The notes beneath the pieces were generated by a model. The model made no database searches. It had not been told where the DNA came from and saw nothing but the letters and a program-made list of their open reading frames with translations. The position numbers and the translations under genes were made by a program. This document shows positions 1 to 9,187 of a stretch of DNA of 64,000 bases, piece by piece. The stretch is taken from assembly GCF_017908595.1 (NCBI RefSeq), contig NZ_JAGKTL010000002.1, positions 62,001-126,000 on the forward strand. The letters run 5' to 3'. This DNA comes from Rhodothermus bifroesti. Lineage in GTDB: Bacteria; Bacteroidota; Rhodothermia; Rhodothermales; Rhodothermaceae. Each line of letters begins with the position of its first letter. Position 1 is the stretch's first letter.

Positions 1-1239
1 TGCTGGAAACAGAATATTGTTCAGAATTAGCCGATAGCCAGGCGAGTTTTTGTGCAGGCTCAAGTCTGTGGGCGGATCACCCACAAAGTGCTGATAGTCC
101 TCGGGGTCATGGCCTGCATAGAAGGTGAAAAATCCTCGACCGAAGGGGGCATAAATGTATTTTACCTCGTCACGTCCGGGGGCTTCAGCCAGAATAACGA
201 CTTCGGGCTTGATCAGGGCTTTGCGAAAGGCTGTTGTTTGGCCAATAAAGCCTTTAATGGTGGCCACATGGTTTTGGGTGAGCATCGTGGGGACGGGGTC
301 CCATTTGGCGCTAAACTCATGGAGGGTAAAGTAGTCTAGCGCGGGGTCCCGCAGCGGAGGAGGGGGTGGCCCGACATCGATGTCGGAATGTTCGTATTCG
401 TACGGATTAAAGATAGGCGTAAAATCTGTAAACGCTAGCGTTTGGCTGTAATCGAGTTTTTGGAGGGCATCGGGGTCAACGGGATCGCCGTCGTACTCGG
501 CAGGCACAATGTCGGTATGGTGGGCTGCTAGAGCGAGATCGAACGTGTCGGTGCCTGAGCACATCGCAAAGAGAAATCCGCCACGGCGTACGTACTCCCG
601 GATTGCTTGGGCCACAGCCAGCTTAAGCTGGCTAACTTTGCGGAAGCCGTGCCGGCGCGCCGTTTCTTCGTCTGTGCGTTGTTGCTCGATGTACCAAGGC
701 ATGTGCCGGTACTGGATAAACTTCCCATACTGGCCGGTAAAGTCTTCGTGATGCAGATGCAGCCAGTCGTATTGGCTGAGCTTGCCGCTTAGCACCTCTT
801 CGTCATAAATCCGGTCAAAGGGGACTTCGGCATAGGTGAGCGCGAGCATGACGGCATCGTCCCAGGGCAGGGTATACGAAGGTGCATAGATAGCGATGCG
901 TGGGGCTTTTTCGAGGCGAATAGCGGCTGTATTGCGGTCTTCGGCTTCGACTTCGGCCAGGATGCGTGCAGCTGTGCCTGCGTCTATGGGCTCAAAGGCA
1001 ACGCCGCGGATGCGCAGTTCTTCCTCAAGTCCTGGAAAGCTGCGCAGCAGAAAAGCCCCACCACGATAGTTCAGCAGCCAGTCGACGTCTACGCCCTGCG
1101 TAAGGGCCCAGTAAGCAATGCCGTAGGCTTTAAGGTGATCGGTTTGGGCAGCATCCATTGGGATAAGGATCTGCTGTGCTGGGGCCGGTTGGCTCCATGC
1201 TACAAGCACACCGAAAAGCATCCACAACAGAGGTCGCAT
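1..1239 (-). CDS. Conserved exported protein of Bacteroidota (legacy name asparagine synthetase B-like), 3' end missing
   Basis: I translated this frame from the minus strand: it is open from an ATG at 1239 to the window edge (413 codons, no stop), so the C-terminus is missing. The first 21 residues (MRPLLWMLFGVLVAW then a short Ala/Pro stretch ending AQ) form a signal peptide, so the protein is exported. The mature part begins with ILIPMDAAQTDHLKAYG and contains LLNYRGGAFLL, LHHEDFTGQYGKF and GGFLFAMCSGTD, which from memory are conserved in a Bacteroidota family often labelled asparagine synthetase B. I see no glutaminase Cys at the N-terminus and no synthetase ATP-binding loop, so that name is doubtful. 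The fold may resemble class I glutamine amidotransferase-like domains (inference). The start lies 4 bases after the stop of the TPR gene, so the two are probably cotranscribed. Function unknown. Confidence 0.75.
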   Translation of the reverse strand, partial: MRPLLWMLFGVLVAWSQPAPAQQILIPMDAAQTDHLKAYGIAYWALTQGVDVDWLLNYRGGAFLLRSFPGLEEELRIRGVAFEPIDAGTAARILAEVEAEDRNTAAIRLEKAPRIAIYAPSYTLPWDDAVMLALTYAEVPFDRIYDEEVLSGKLSQYDWLHLHHEDFTGQYGKFIQYRHMPWYIEQQRTDEETARRHGFRKVSQLKLAVAQAIREYVRRGGFLFAMCSGTDTFDLALAAHHTDIVPAEYDGDPVDPDALQKLDYSQTLAFTDFTPIFNPYEYEHSDIDVGPPPPPLRDPALDYFTLHEFSAKWDPVPTMLTQNHVATIKGFIGQTTAFRKALIKPEVVILAEAPGRDEVKYIYAPFGRGFFTFYAGHDPEDYQHFVGDPPTDLSLHKNSPGYRLILNNILFPA

Positions 1240-1243
1240 GACT

Positions 1244-3055
1244 TTAGGCTTCTTCTCCACGCAGTTGTCGCAAGCGCCTACGTGCTTCCGGAACGAGGGG
1301 AGAGCCTGGATGTTCGGCAAGCACACGCAAGTAAGTGCGCATGGCGGCTTCCCGCTGGCCTAAGGCTTCCTGCAGGCGAGCCGCTTCAAACAAGGCTTGA
1401 TCCCCTAGAGGGCTTTGGGGATAGCGCAGAGGAAATTCTAGCAGTAGGTTCAGCGCTTCGTTCAACTGGCCTTGCTGACGAAAGAGGCGGGCTTCCAGAA
1501 GTGCGATCTCGTCAGTAAGCGGGTGTGGACCGAGGTCGCGTTTTATATGCTGAAGGGTGTCGAGGGCTGCTTTGAGCTGATACTGTGCAGCAAGTAGCGC
1601 TGCCTGTGCGTAGCGCCGCAGGGGAGTGTCGAGGGAATCTGGGCCACGGTTTTCCTGAATCAGTACCCGAAGGCTTAGCGCATCGTTAGCAATGTCTGAA
1701 GCTGCGTCTTCGACCAAGATGTCCAGCTGAGCTAAGGCCGCATCGAATGCCCCGTCATAAAAGTCAAGCAAAGCCAGTTGGTAGCGTGCTGCTTCAGCCA
1801 AAGGACCGCTGCGACGCGCTTCAAGCAGGCGCAGAAACGCTAAGCGGGCAGCGCCGAGATGGCCGTTCTGGAGGGCCAGTTGTCCTTGTTCGAAACGCGC
1901 CTGCCAGGCTACTTCATGGTCCGGATAGTGGTTAATTAAGGTATTGAGCAGTGAGTCGGCAGCAGCGATATCATGGCGCACGTGCAATGCCAGCCGAGCC
2001 AAATGATAGCACACTTCGGGCGTGCGGGGATGGGTAGGATACGTGTTGAGCAGGGCTTGGTAGTGCTGCCAAGCAGCCTGGCCTGCTGCGGTATCTCCTT
2101 GAAGTGCTTGGGCTTCAAGGAGTCGGGCCAGCTCAAAGCGTGCTTCCCAAGCTATAGGCGTGGCTCCTTGCTCCAGTACAGCCTGGAGTGCTTGGTGCGC
2201 CACCTCGGTGGCGCCAGCATCGCTGGCCTGCAGGGCAAACTGCAAAAGCAGCTGCCCTTGGGCCTGCTCCAATCGATCGAGCGCTCGATAGACATCCAGG
2301 GCCCGGGCATAATCCCCATGGCGCAGGTAAAGCCAAGCTAAAAGTTGCCGAAAGGCGGGGTTGAGCGGCTCCTGCCGTACGGCCCGTTCAAAAACAGCAA
2401 TGCCAGCTTTGCGGACGGTGGGTGTGTCTAGTAAGGGCTCTAAACGGCTCTGTACAAAACCCAGCCGCCGCGGATCTTCTTGTAAGAAAGCCCGGTAAGC
2501 TTCGAAAGCTTCTGCGTAGCGGCCTGTGAGGCCGTAGAGATAAGCCAGCTCCAGTTGAAACAGTGCAGGGGCGTTGAGCGCACGCTGCGCACGCCTAAGG
2601 ACTTCAATCGCTTCGTCAAAGCGCCGCAGGGCCACAAGCGTCTGATATACAATGCGATAGGTGCTGCTTTGGTGAGGAGCCGTTTGCAGTGCTGCTTCCC
2701 AGGCCTGTCGGGCAGCAGCTTCGTCGCCTTTAAGGTCCAGCAGGCGCCCTTTTTCGGCCAGCCATGCAGGGTTACGCGGATCGGTTTTGCGTTGCGCCTC
2801 AACCAGGGCTAGCGCGTCGTCGTAGCGCTTGAGATTTTCGTAAGCCTGCTTAAGGCGGTCGTAAAACACATAAACCTGAGGATGGGTCCGGTAGAGCGCT
2901 TCAAGCAAGGGCACGGCCTGCGCGTATTGTCCTGCCCGCAAGAGGCTTTCAGCTGTGCGATAGCGGGCCATAAGCACACTATCGGGGTCCTGCGCGTAGC
3001 CGGCAGGCACCACGCTGAGCAGCAGCGCAACTTTGATGAGCCATCGCAGCTTCAT
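1244..3055 (-). CDS. Exported tetratricopeptide-repeat protein
   Basis: 603 residues. The ATG at 3055 is preferred to an upstream ATG at 3190 because it opens directly into a signal peptide (MKLRWLIKVALLLSVVPAGYAQ), and because the longer form would overlap the divergent dxr gene. After cleavage the protein is almost wholly alpha-helical TPR-like repeats, with recurring A/L-G-x-Y-xx-A patterns such as LRAGQYAQAVPLLEALY near residue 45 and GDYARALDVYRALDRLE further on, continuing to the charged end RRLRQLRGEEA. TPR arrays are protein-binding scaffolds. The predicted location is periplasm or outer-membrane periphery. It precedes the truncated exported gene by 4 bases, suggesting a shared job. 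The start is 111 bases from dxr on the other strand, so that gap should hold both promoters. The partner and role cannot be read from the sequence. Confidence 0.85.
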   Translation of the reverse strand: MKLRWLIKVALLLSVVPAGYAQDPDSVLMARYRTAESLLRAGQYAQAVPLLEALYRTHPQVYVFYDRLKQAYENLKRYDDALALVEAQRKTDPRNPAWLAEKGRLLDLKGDEAAARQAWEAALQTAPHQSSTYRIVYQTLVALRRFDEAIEVLRRAQRALNAPALFQLELAYLYGLTGRYAEAFEAYRAFLQEDPRRLGFVQSRLEPLLDTPTVRKAGIAVFERAVRQEPLNPAFRQLLAWLYLRHGDYARALDVYRALDRLEQAQGQLLLQFALQASDAGATEVAHQALQAVLEQGATPIAWEARFELARLLEAQALQGDTAAGQAAWQHYQALLNTYPTHPRTPEVCYHLARLALHVRHDIAAADSLLNTLINHYPDHEVAWQARFEQGQLALQNGHLGAARLAFLRLLEARRSGPLAEAARYQLALLDFYDGAFDAALAQLDILVEDAASDIANDALSLRVLIQENRGPDSLDTPLRRYAQAALLAAQYQLKAALDTLQHIKRDLGPHPLTDEIALLEARLFRQQGQLNEALNLLLEFPLRYPQSPLGDQALFEAARLQEALGQREAAMRTYLRVLAEHPGSPLVPEARRRLRQLRGEEA

Positions 3056-3166
3056 ACAGGAAAGCATATATCTGCCCCTGAACAGAAGGTTTCCCAGGCG
3101 GAAGCAAAAGCCAACGTTGATCGTACAGAAGGCGTCTAAGTTCGTTTCCATGGCTAACCAAATGCT

Positions 3167-4360
3167 ATGTCTGCAGCAAAATCCGAACATGCCGCGCCAC
3201 GCGGCTTAGCCGTTTTGGGCGCTACAGGGTCTATAGGCACGCAGACGCTAGATATTGTGCGGCTTTTTCCAGATCGGTTGAAAGTGCAGGTCTTGACGGC
3301 CCGTCGCAACGCGGCGCTTTTGCTAGAGCAGGCCTTAACGTTTCGTCCCGCCTGCGTCGTCATCGACGATCCGAAAGGATATCAGATGTTGCGTGAGGTG
3401 CTAGCCCCTAAAGGGATTACGGTGCTTCAGGGTGAAGAAGCCCTGTGCAGCTGCGTGCAGCATCCTGAAGTCGAGGTGGTGGTAGCTGCGCTGGTCGGGT
3501 TTGCCGGCTTGCGGCCCGTGCTGGCCGCACTCGAAGCCGGTAAGCAAGTGGCTTTGGCAAATAAAGAAACCCTGGTGGCGGGTGGCGCGCTGGTGCGACA
3601 AGCCCTTCGCCAGTATGGAGGAAGGCTACTGCCTGTCGATAGTGAGCACTCAGCTATTTTTCAATGCCTTGTAGGTGAGTCGCCCCAGGATATAGAAATG
3701 CTTACGCTTACCGCTTCTGGAGGACCATTTCGCACGCGCCCGTTAGATACGTTCGACCGCATTACGCCTGAGGAAGCACTTTGCCATCCAAATTGGAGCA
3801 TGGGGGCAAAAGTTACGATCGACTCGGCCACGATGATGAACAAGGGACTTGAGGTGATCGAGGCGCACTGGCTCTTTGAGCTTCCGGCCGAACGCATTCA
3901 GGTGCTGGTGCATCCGCAGTCGATTGTGCATTCCATGGTCACCTTTGTGGATGGGTCAACCAAAGCCCAGCTTGGCGTGCCCGACATGCGGCTGCCAATT
4001 CAATATGCGCTTAGCTACCCTGAACGATGGGCAGCCCCGCATGCCCGCATCGACTGGGCCGCTTTGGGCCGGCTGGATTTTGAGCCCCCAGACCCAATGC
4101 GTTTCCCTTGCCTACCTCTGGCCTACGAAGCCCTGCGCCGAGGAGGAACTGCTCCGGCCGTGCTCAATGCGGCCAATGAGCAGGCCGTTCAGCTTTTTCT
4201 GCAGGAACAGATTCGCTTTACAGACATAGCGCGCCTTGTAGAAATGGCTATGGAACACTTGGCAAAACCCGGCGAGACCCCTTCTTTCGAGCACCTGCAG
4301 GAAGCCGACCGGGAGGCACGCCAGTACGTGCTGGAACTCGCCGGTGCAGCGATCCATTGA
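3167..4360 (+). CDS. dxr: 1-deoxy-D-xylulose 5-phosphate reductoisomerase
   Basis: 397 residues, the usual family length. The enzyme converts DXP to 2-C-methyl-D-erythritol 4-phosphate with NADPH and a divalent metal, the committed step of the MEP isoprenoid pathway. The N-terminal dinucleotide fold is marked by LGATGSIGTQTL near residue 18. NKETLVAGG follows, then the metal and substrate residues in LPVDSEHSAIFQCL, LTASGGPFR and KVTIDSATMMNKGLEV, and the C-terminal LNAANEQAV. All the expected acidic ligands are visible. It heads a run of same-strand genes (rseP, uppS, bamA, two skp) and is separated from rseP by 56 bases. Upstream is a divergent TPR gene. DXR and UppS in one cluster supply and then elongate the prenyl chain used as the cell-wall lipid carrier. 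Confidence 0.97.
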   Translation: MSAAKSEHAAPRGLAVLGATGSIGTQTLDIVRLFPDRLKVQVLTARRNAALLLEQALTFRPACVVIDDPKGYQMLREVLAPKGITVLQGEEALCSCVQHPEVEVVVAALVGFAGLRPVLAALEAGKQVALANKETLVAGGALVRQALRQYGGRLLPVDSEHSAIFQCLVGESPQDIEMLTLTASGGPFRTRPLDTFDRITPEEALCHPNWSMGAKVTIDSATMMNKGLEVIEAHWLFELPAERIQVLVHPQSIVHSMVTFVDGSTKAQLGVPDMRLPIQYALSYPERWAAPHARIDWAALGRLDFEPPDPMRFPCLPLAYEALRRGGTAPAVLNAANEQAVQLFLQEQIRFTDIARLVEMAMEHLAKPGETPSFEHLQEADREARQYVLELAGAAIH

Positions 4361-4416
4361 AGGCCAATTGTTCTACCACGTAACAACCTGCCGCGACGCC
4401 TCAGCGCACACGTCCT

Positions 4417-5826
4417 ATGGAACTCGTGCTGAACGTGCTAACCTATGTGTTCTGGGTGCTGTTGGCCATCATGATCCTCGTGTTTACGCATGAGATGGGC
4501 CATTTCCTGTTTGCTAAGCTTTTTCGCATGCGGGTGGAAAAGTTTTCGATTGGCTTTCCTCCCCGCCTGTTCAGCCGACGCTGGGGCGACACCGAGTACA
4601 TCATTGGGGCAACGCCCCTAGGGGGGTATGTAAAGATCTCGGGAATGATCGATGAGAGTCTGGATACGGCCCATGTAGCACAGCCGCCGCAGCCCTGGGA
4701 GTTTCGGGCTAAACCGCTCTGGCAGCGCATGTTGGTGATTTCTGGGGGCGTGCTTTTTAACATGCTTCTGGCTGTTGGAATTCTTACTGGGCTCAAGTGG
4801 ATCTACGGCGAGGCATACATCCCCGCAGAGAACATCCGATCGGTTTATGTGGCCGAGGGCTCCTTGGCTTATGAGATGGGACTACGCACGGGAGATCAGA
4901 TCATTGCCGTCAATGGTCGGCCGCTTGTGCATTATGGGGATTTGCGCGACTTGGAGGCTTTGGTTGCTCATCCTTTTACAATCACGGTTGCGCGTGGCCG
5001 TGATACACTCACCTTTACGGGCCCACCTGATCTCATGACGCAGCTCAGCCGCAGAGGGGGCTTTTTGGGCATTTCTGTAGATCCTCCATTGGTGGGTGGG
5101 GTACTTGAAGGCTCGCCAGCAGAAAAAGCTGGGCTAAAGGCCGGAGATCGCATCGTGGCTGTGGATTCTGTGCAGGTAAACTTTTGGAATGAACTGGTCG
5201 CGCAGGTGCAAGTCCAAGGAGGGCAGCCATTGCGCCTGCGATGGCTGCGCACGGATACCCTTGCCGGCGTGCCTGAAACGACCGTAGAGGTGGCTCGGCA
5301 GCCCGAAGGCATAGTGTATGAGGCCACACTGACCCCCTACTTTGACCCGGAAACCGACCGTTACTACCTGGGCATTGCTGCCCCAACACCTGCTATGCTG
5401 ATGCAGTACTTTGGCGCAAAGCAGAGGCGTTTTGGGGCTGGTGAAGCTTTGATAGCTGGCCTGCGGGATACCTGGACGCACACCCGCGTGATCCTTACCA
5501 GTTTAGGCCGTATGATCACAGGACGAGAGAGCTTCCGAGAGAACGTGGGGGGACCGATTATGATTGCCAAAGTGACCAAAGAAGCGGCCGAAGCGGGCGC
5601 CCGGGCGTTTTGGAATATTGTGGCTTTGCTTTCAATCACGTTGGCTATCGTGAACTTTCTACCTATTCCAGCGCTTGATGGTGGACATATGGTCTTCTTG
5701 CTCTACGAGGCTGTAGCGCGACGTGAACCCTCAGTGCGTGTGCGCTTGGCTTTGCAGCAGGTAGGTATGATGCTACTGGTAGCACTCATGGCCTTTTTGA
5801 TCTTGAATGATCTCTTGCGCTTGTGA
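4417..5826 (+). CDS. rseP: Site-2 protease RseP-family zinc metalloprotease with PDZ domains
   Basis: 469 residues. This inner-membrane intramembrane protease cleaves transmembrane segments of substrates such as anti-sigma factors. The zinc site HEMGH is at residues 25-29 in the first membrane helix. A cytoplasmic or re-entrant segment contains GATPLGGYVKISG. Two PDZ domains follow (roughly 120-200 and 205-290, the second with GGVLEGSPAEKAGLKAGD). The C-terminal membrane region carries the third zinc ligand in FLPIPALDGGHMVF. The order matches the E. coli RseP topology. Its position between dxr and uppS resembles the classical envelope cluster, but cdsA, which often sits here, is absent. An ECF sigma factor lies at 26949 in this window, but no anti-sigma substrate is recognisable next to it, so its target is unknown. 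Confidence 0.95.
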   Translation: MELVLNVLTYVFWVLLAIMILVFTHEMGHFLFAKLFRMRVEKFSIGFPPRLFSRRWGDTEYIIGATPLGGYVKISGMIDESLDTAHVAQPPQPWEFRAKPLWQRMLVISGGVLFNMLLAVGILTGLKWIYGEAYIPAENIRSVYVAEGSLAYEMGLRTGDQIIAVNGRPLVHYGDLRDLEALVAHPFTITVARGRDTLTFTGPPDLMTQLSRRGGFLGISVDPPLVGGVLEGSPAEKAGLKAGDRIVAVDSVQVNFWNELVAQVQVQGGQPLRLRWLRTDTLAGVPETTVEVARQPEGIVYEATLTPYFDPETDRYYLGIAAPTPAMLMQYFGAKQRRFGAGEALIAGLRDTWTHTRVILTSLGRMITGRESFRENVGGPIMIAKVTKEAAEAGARAFWNIVALLSITLAIVNFLPIPALDGGHMVFLLYEAVARREPSVRVRLALQQVGMMLLVALMAFLILNDLLRL

Positions 5827-5854
5827 AGGGTTTAAAACAACAAAACCGGCCCTC

Positions 5855-6676
5855 ATGAACAACGGCCATTCTTCTGTGCCATCCCTGACGCTCACCGGTA
5901 CGGTGCAAACCGAAGAAGACCGAGCGTTGCAAGAAGCGCTACGGCAGCGGGGTCCGCTGCCTGTGCACATTGCCATCATTATGGACGGCAACGGCCGTTG
6001 GGCACAGCAGCAAGGTAAGCACCGCGTTGTTGGACACTATGAAGGCATCGAGTCGGTGCGAGATATTACCGAGGCTTGTGCGCAACTGGGCATCCCCTAC
6101 CTGACGCTCTACACGTTCAGCACGGAAAACTGGCAGCGGCCTGCTTCGGAAGTCAATGCCCTTATGCAACTGCTTGTGCACACCATTCGCCGAGAAAAGC
6201 AACGGCTGCTGGAAAACGGCGTTCGGCTGCAGGTAGTAGGCGACTTGGACCAACTTCCGGCAGAATGTCGCCACGAGCTAGAGCAGGCCATCCAGGAAAC
6301 GGCTCAGAACCAGCGACTGGTCCTCACACTGGCGCTGTCCTATAGCGGCCGCTGGGAAATTTTGCAGGCAGTACGTGCTTTGGCACGTCGCGTCCAAGCG
6401 GGAACGTTGCGTCCAGAGGACATCGATGAAGCGGTGTTTGCGGCAGCCCTGCCTAGTGCTTCTTTGCCGGATCCAGATTTGCTGATTCGCACCGGGGGAG
6501 AGTTTCGGGTGTCTAACTTTCTCCTCTGGCAAATTGCCTACACCGAGCTGTACATCACCGACACGTTTTGGCCGGCATTTCGCCGTCGTCAACTTTACGA
6601 GGCCATTTACAGCTATCAAAATCGAGAGCGACGCTTTGGGCGGATTCGGCCTACCGATACGAATCCACCCCGGTGA
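5855..6676 (+). CDS. uppS: Isoprenyl transferase (undecaprenyl diphosphate synthase family)
   Basis: 273 residues from the ATG at 5855. An earlier in-frame ATG at 5807 would lie inside rseP and adds a non-conserved tail. This cis-prenyltransferase condenses isopentenyl diphosphate onto farnesyl diphosphate to give the C55 carrier lipid for peptidoglycan and glycan synthesis. The catalytic Asp is D44 in IIMDGNGRWA. HRVVGHYEG, YTFSTENWQRP and the pyrophosphate-binding RTGGEFRVSNFLLWQ follow, ending in AYTELYITDTFWPAF. The N-terminus is about 30 residues longer than the minimal family core. It starts 28 bases after rseP and ends 26 bases before bamA, so it is within the same likely operon. It is the product-side partner of dxr, feeding the cell-envelope machinery encoded around it. 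Confidence 0.95.
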   Translation: MNNGHSSVPSLTLTGTVQTEEDRALQEALRQRGPLPVHIAIIMDGNGRWAQQQGKHRVVGHYEGIESVRDITEACAQLGIPYLTLYTFSTENWQRPASEVNALMQLLVHTIRREKQRLLENGVRLQVVGDLDQLPAECRHELEQAIQETAQNQRLVLTLALSYSGRWEILQAVRALARRVQAGTLRPEDIDEAVFAAALPSASLPDPDLLIRTGGEFRVSNFLLWQIAYTELYITDTFWPAFRRRQLYEAIYSYQNRERRFGRIRPTDTNPPR

Positions 6677-6702
6677 AACGTTAACCACCAGAAGCCAAAC
6701 CC

Positions 6703-9174
6703 ATGAACCTACCAGGGAGCATGCAACCCCAACGCATGTGGCCATATGGACTCAGTATGTTGCTGTGGTTGCTAGCTGCGGCCGCGCACGCCCAGACGTG
6801 GTCTGCGGCGCCGCGCCAGCTCACGCTACAAGGAATCCGCGTTGAGGGCCTAAGCAGAGAAACCACCAAAGACTTGGTGCTCCAGGCCAGCGGCCTGCGC
6901 ATTGGTCAGGAGCTCACGCTTCCTGGAGATCCCGCGTTGGCTAGCGCCATCCGCGGCATTTACCAGCTTGGCCTGTTTTCACAAGTACAAATTGTCGAAG
7001 ATCGCCGCGAGGGACAATCCGTCTACTTGACCATTCGCGTACAAGAAGAGCCGCGTCTGGCCGATTACACCTTTTCAGGCCTGAAAAAAGGAGATCAAAA
7101 AGAGCTCCGCAAAAAATTGCCCTTGTTTCGTGGCGCGCGCGTGCGCCCAGCCGACGTGGAACGCTCCGAGCAGATCATCCGAGATTACCTCAAGGAAAAA
7201 GGATACTTGTTGGCCAGCGTAGCGACACGTCGCGAAGTGAATCAGGAGGGAGAAGTAGTGCTGCACTTCGACGTCGACCGGGGCGAAAAAGTTAAGATCG
7301 GCAAGATCCTTTTTGAGGGTAACCAAGAGGTCTCCGATGGTAAACTGCGGGGTAGGATGAAGCATACCAAGCAAAAAAGCTGGTGGCGCTTCTGGCGCAA
7401 AGCGCGTTTTGATGCACAAAAGTTTGAGGAAGACCTGCAGCGCATCATTGATTACTACAACGAAAAAGGCTTTTACGATGCCCGTATTGTGCGCGATACG
7501 GTGTACCTGGCGGAAAATACTGAGGACCCGGAGCTGGTTGTCCAAGTGACTGTTCACGAAGGCCCGCGTTACTATATCCGCCGCATCGAATGGGAAGGCA
7601 ATACAGTCTATCCGGACCACGTGCTCACAGAGGCCTTAGGGCTCAGGCCTGGCGACCCCTTCAACCGGAAAAAACTGGAAGAAAATCTCTATGGGAATAA
7701 GCGCAGCTCCGATGTCACCAGCTTGCATATGAACCGGGGGTACATGCTCTTTCGGGTTGAGCCGCGCTTTCAAGTTGTGGGCGACGATTCACTCGACTTG
7801 TACTTCGACATCTACGAAGGAGACATTTTTGAGTTTGGAACGATCTCGATTGCCGGAAATACCAAAACCAAAGAGCACGTCATTCGTCGAGAGCTTTACA
7901 CCATCCCTGGAGAAACCTTCAGCCGTGACGCGATCCAGGAGTCTATTCGGCGCCTAGCCCAGCTCAACTACTTTAATCAGGAAGCCTTAGCCGCAGGGCC
8001 TGAAGTGCAAATCAATCCAGAAAAGAAAACTGTCGACTTGACCTACAAGGTCGAAGAAGTGGGTAGCGATCAGCTTGAGCTTTCGGGCACGTGGGGGCAG
8101 CTTGGATTGATCCTGATGCTGCGCTTTACAATGAACAATTTCTCAGCACAGAACATCTTCAATGGCAAAGCTTGGCGGCCGCTACCCTCAGGCGACGGCC
8201 AGCAGCTTTCGCTGAGCATTCAAACCAACGGCACTTATTATCAAAGCTACGGGATTTCGTTTACGGAGCCTTGGTTTCGGGGGCGGCCTACGCCGGTAGG
8301 TTTTGCTGTAGACTACACCCGGTTTAGTGACTATCCTTACTACAGCAATATTGGTGACCTGACTACGTTTACTAGCCGCGTCTTTTATGAGCGGCGTCTT
8401 AAGTGGCCTGACGACTACTTTAGCGGTTCGCTGGGGTTAGGCTTTCAGTATTTCAAAAACGACAACTTCACCTTTACGCTGCCACTGGGTGTAAGCCGAG
8501 AGGTCACGCTGCGAGCGGGCTTAACCCGCAACGCGCTCGACAACCCACTTTTCCCAACCTCAGGCTCGCTTGTTCGCCTGTCGCTTGACGTGGCGCTGCC
8601 GATTGCCAACTACGTGCAATACCACAAGTGGGGGCTGAAAACAAGCTGGAATATTCCCCTGGCAAGAAAGGTGTCTCTAGCCTTCGGTACAGACTTTGGC
8701 TACATTGGCTCTATCACTGGAGCGCCGGTGGCCTTCCAGCGCTTTATCGTTGGCGGATCACCCTTTGACACCCAGGGCGCCTTTGGTTACTACGGCAAAG
8801 ACATCGTCTACATGCGCGGCTATCCGCTGGGCGTACTTGGGCCGCGCCTGAACGACGAACCGGTGGGTGGACGCATCCTGAACAAGTACACTTCAGAGTT
8901 GCGTTGGCTAGCGGTGCAAACGCCGCAACTTCAGGCAGCACCTTATCTGTTTATGGATGCAGCCAACACGTGGGACCGATGGGCTACGTATAATCCGGCC
9001 CAGCTTTTCCGATCTGCCGGCTTTGGCGTGCGGCTGTTTCTGCCTATTTTGGGGATGATTGAGCTGACCTATGGTTACAACTTTGACGAATTCCAGCCCA
9101 TCTCCTCACAAAATCATGATGGCTCTCGGCGCTGGTACTTCCAATTTTCGCTGGGCCAAGGCTTTAACCAGTAA
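6703..9174 (+). CDS. bamA: Outer-membrane protein assembly factor BamA
   Basis: 823 residues. BamA is the Omp85-family core of the machine that folds beta-barrel proteins into the outer membrane. A signal peptide ends near AAAAHAQ; ATGs at 6703, 6721 and 6736 are all possible starts. A chain of POTRA domains fills roughly residues 40-460, with repeated patterns such as GLRIGQELTLPGD, KIGKILFEGNQEVSDGKL, IRRIEWEGNTVYPDHVL and FGTISIAGNTKTKEHVIRR. The C-terminal half is a 16-strand-type barrel with the loop-6 motif YMRGYPLGVLGP near residue 705 and an aromatic C-terminal strand (RRWYFQFSLGQGFNQ). It is followed 13 bases later by two Skp-type chaperone genes, the classical arrangement. No lpxD follows, unlike the proteobacterial cluster. 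Confidence 0.96.
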   Translation: MNLPGSMQPQRMWPYGLSMLLWLLAAAAHAQTWSAAPRQLTLQGIRVEGLSRETTKDLVLQASGLRIGQELTLPGDPALASAIRGIYQLGLFSQVQIVEDRREGQSVYLTIRVQEEPRLADYTFSGLKKGDQKELRKKLPLFRGARVRPADVERSEQIIRDYLKEKGYLLASVATRREVNQEGEVVLHFDVDRGEKVKIGKILFEGNQEVSDGKLRGRMKHTKQKSWWRFWRKARFDAQKFEEDLQRIIDYYNEKGFYDARIVRDTVYLAENTEDPELVVQVTVHEGPRYYIRRIEWEGNTVYPDHVLTEALGLRPGDPFNRKKLEENLYGNKRSSDVTSLHMNRGYMLFRVEPRFQVVGDDSLDLYFDIYEGDIFEFGTISIAGNTKTKEHVIRRELYTIPGETFSRDAIQESIRRLAQLNYFNQEALAAGPEVQINPEKKTVDLTYKVEEVGSDQLELSGTWGQLGLILMLRFTMNNFSAQNIFNGKAWRPLPSGDGQQLSLSIQTNGTYYQSYGISFTEPWFRGRPTPVGFAVDYTRFSDYPYYSNIGDLTTFTSRVFYERRLKWPDDYFSGSLGLGFQYFKNDNFTFTLPLGVSREVTLRAGLTRNALDNPLFPTSGSLVRLSLDVALPIANYVQYHKWGLKTSWNIPLARKVSLAFGTDFGYIGSITGAPVAFQRFIVGGSPFDTQGAFGYYGKDIVYMRGYPLGVLGPRLNDEPVGGRILNKYTSELRWLAVQTPQLQAAPYLFMDAANTWDRWATYNPAQLFRSAGFGVRLFLPILGMIELTYGYNFDEFQPISSQNHDGSRRWYFQFSLGQGFNQ

Positions 9175-9187
9175 ATCTTTCCTGCTT

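Noticed and set aside
3056-3190. Longer TPR protein starting at 3190
   Set aside because: The extra 45 residues are not conserved-looking, precede a clean signal peptide and would overlap dxr.
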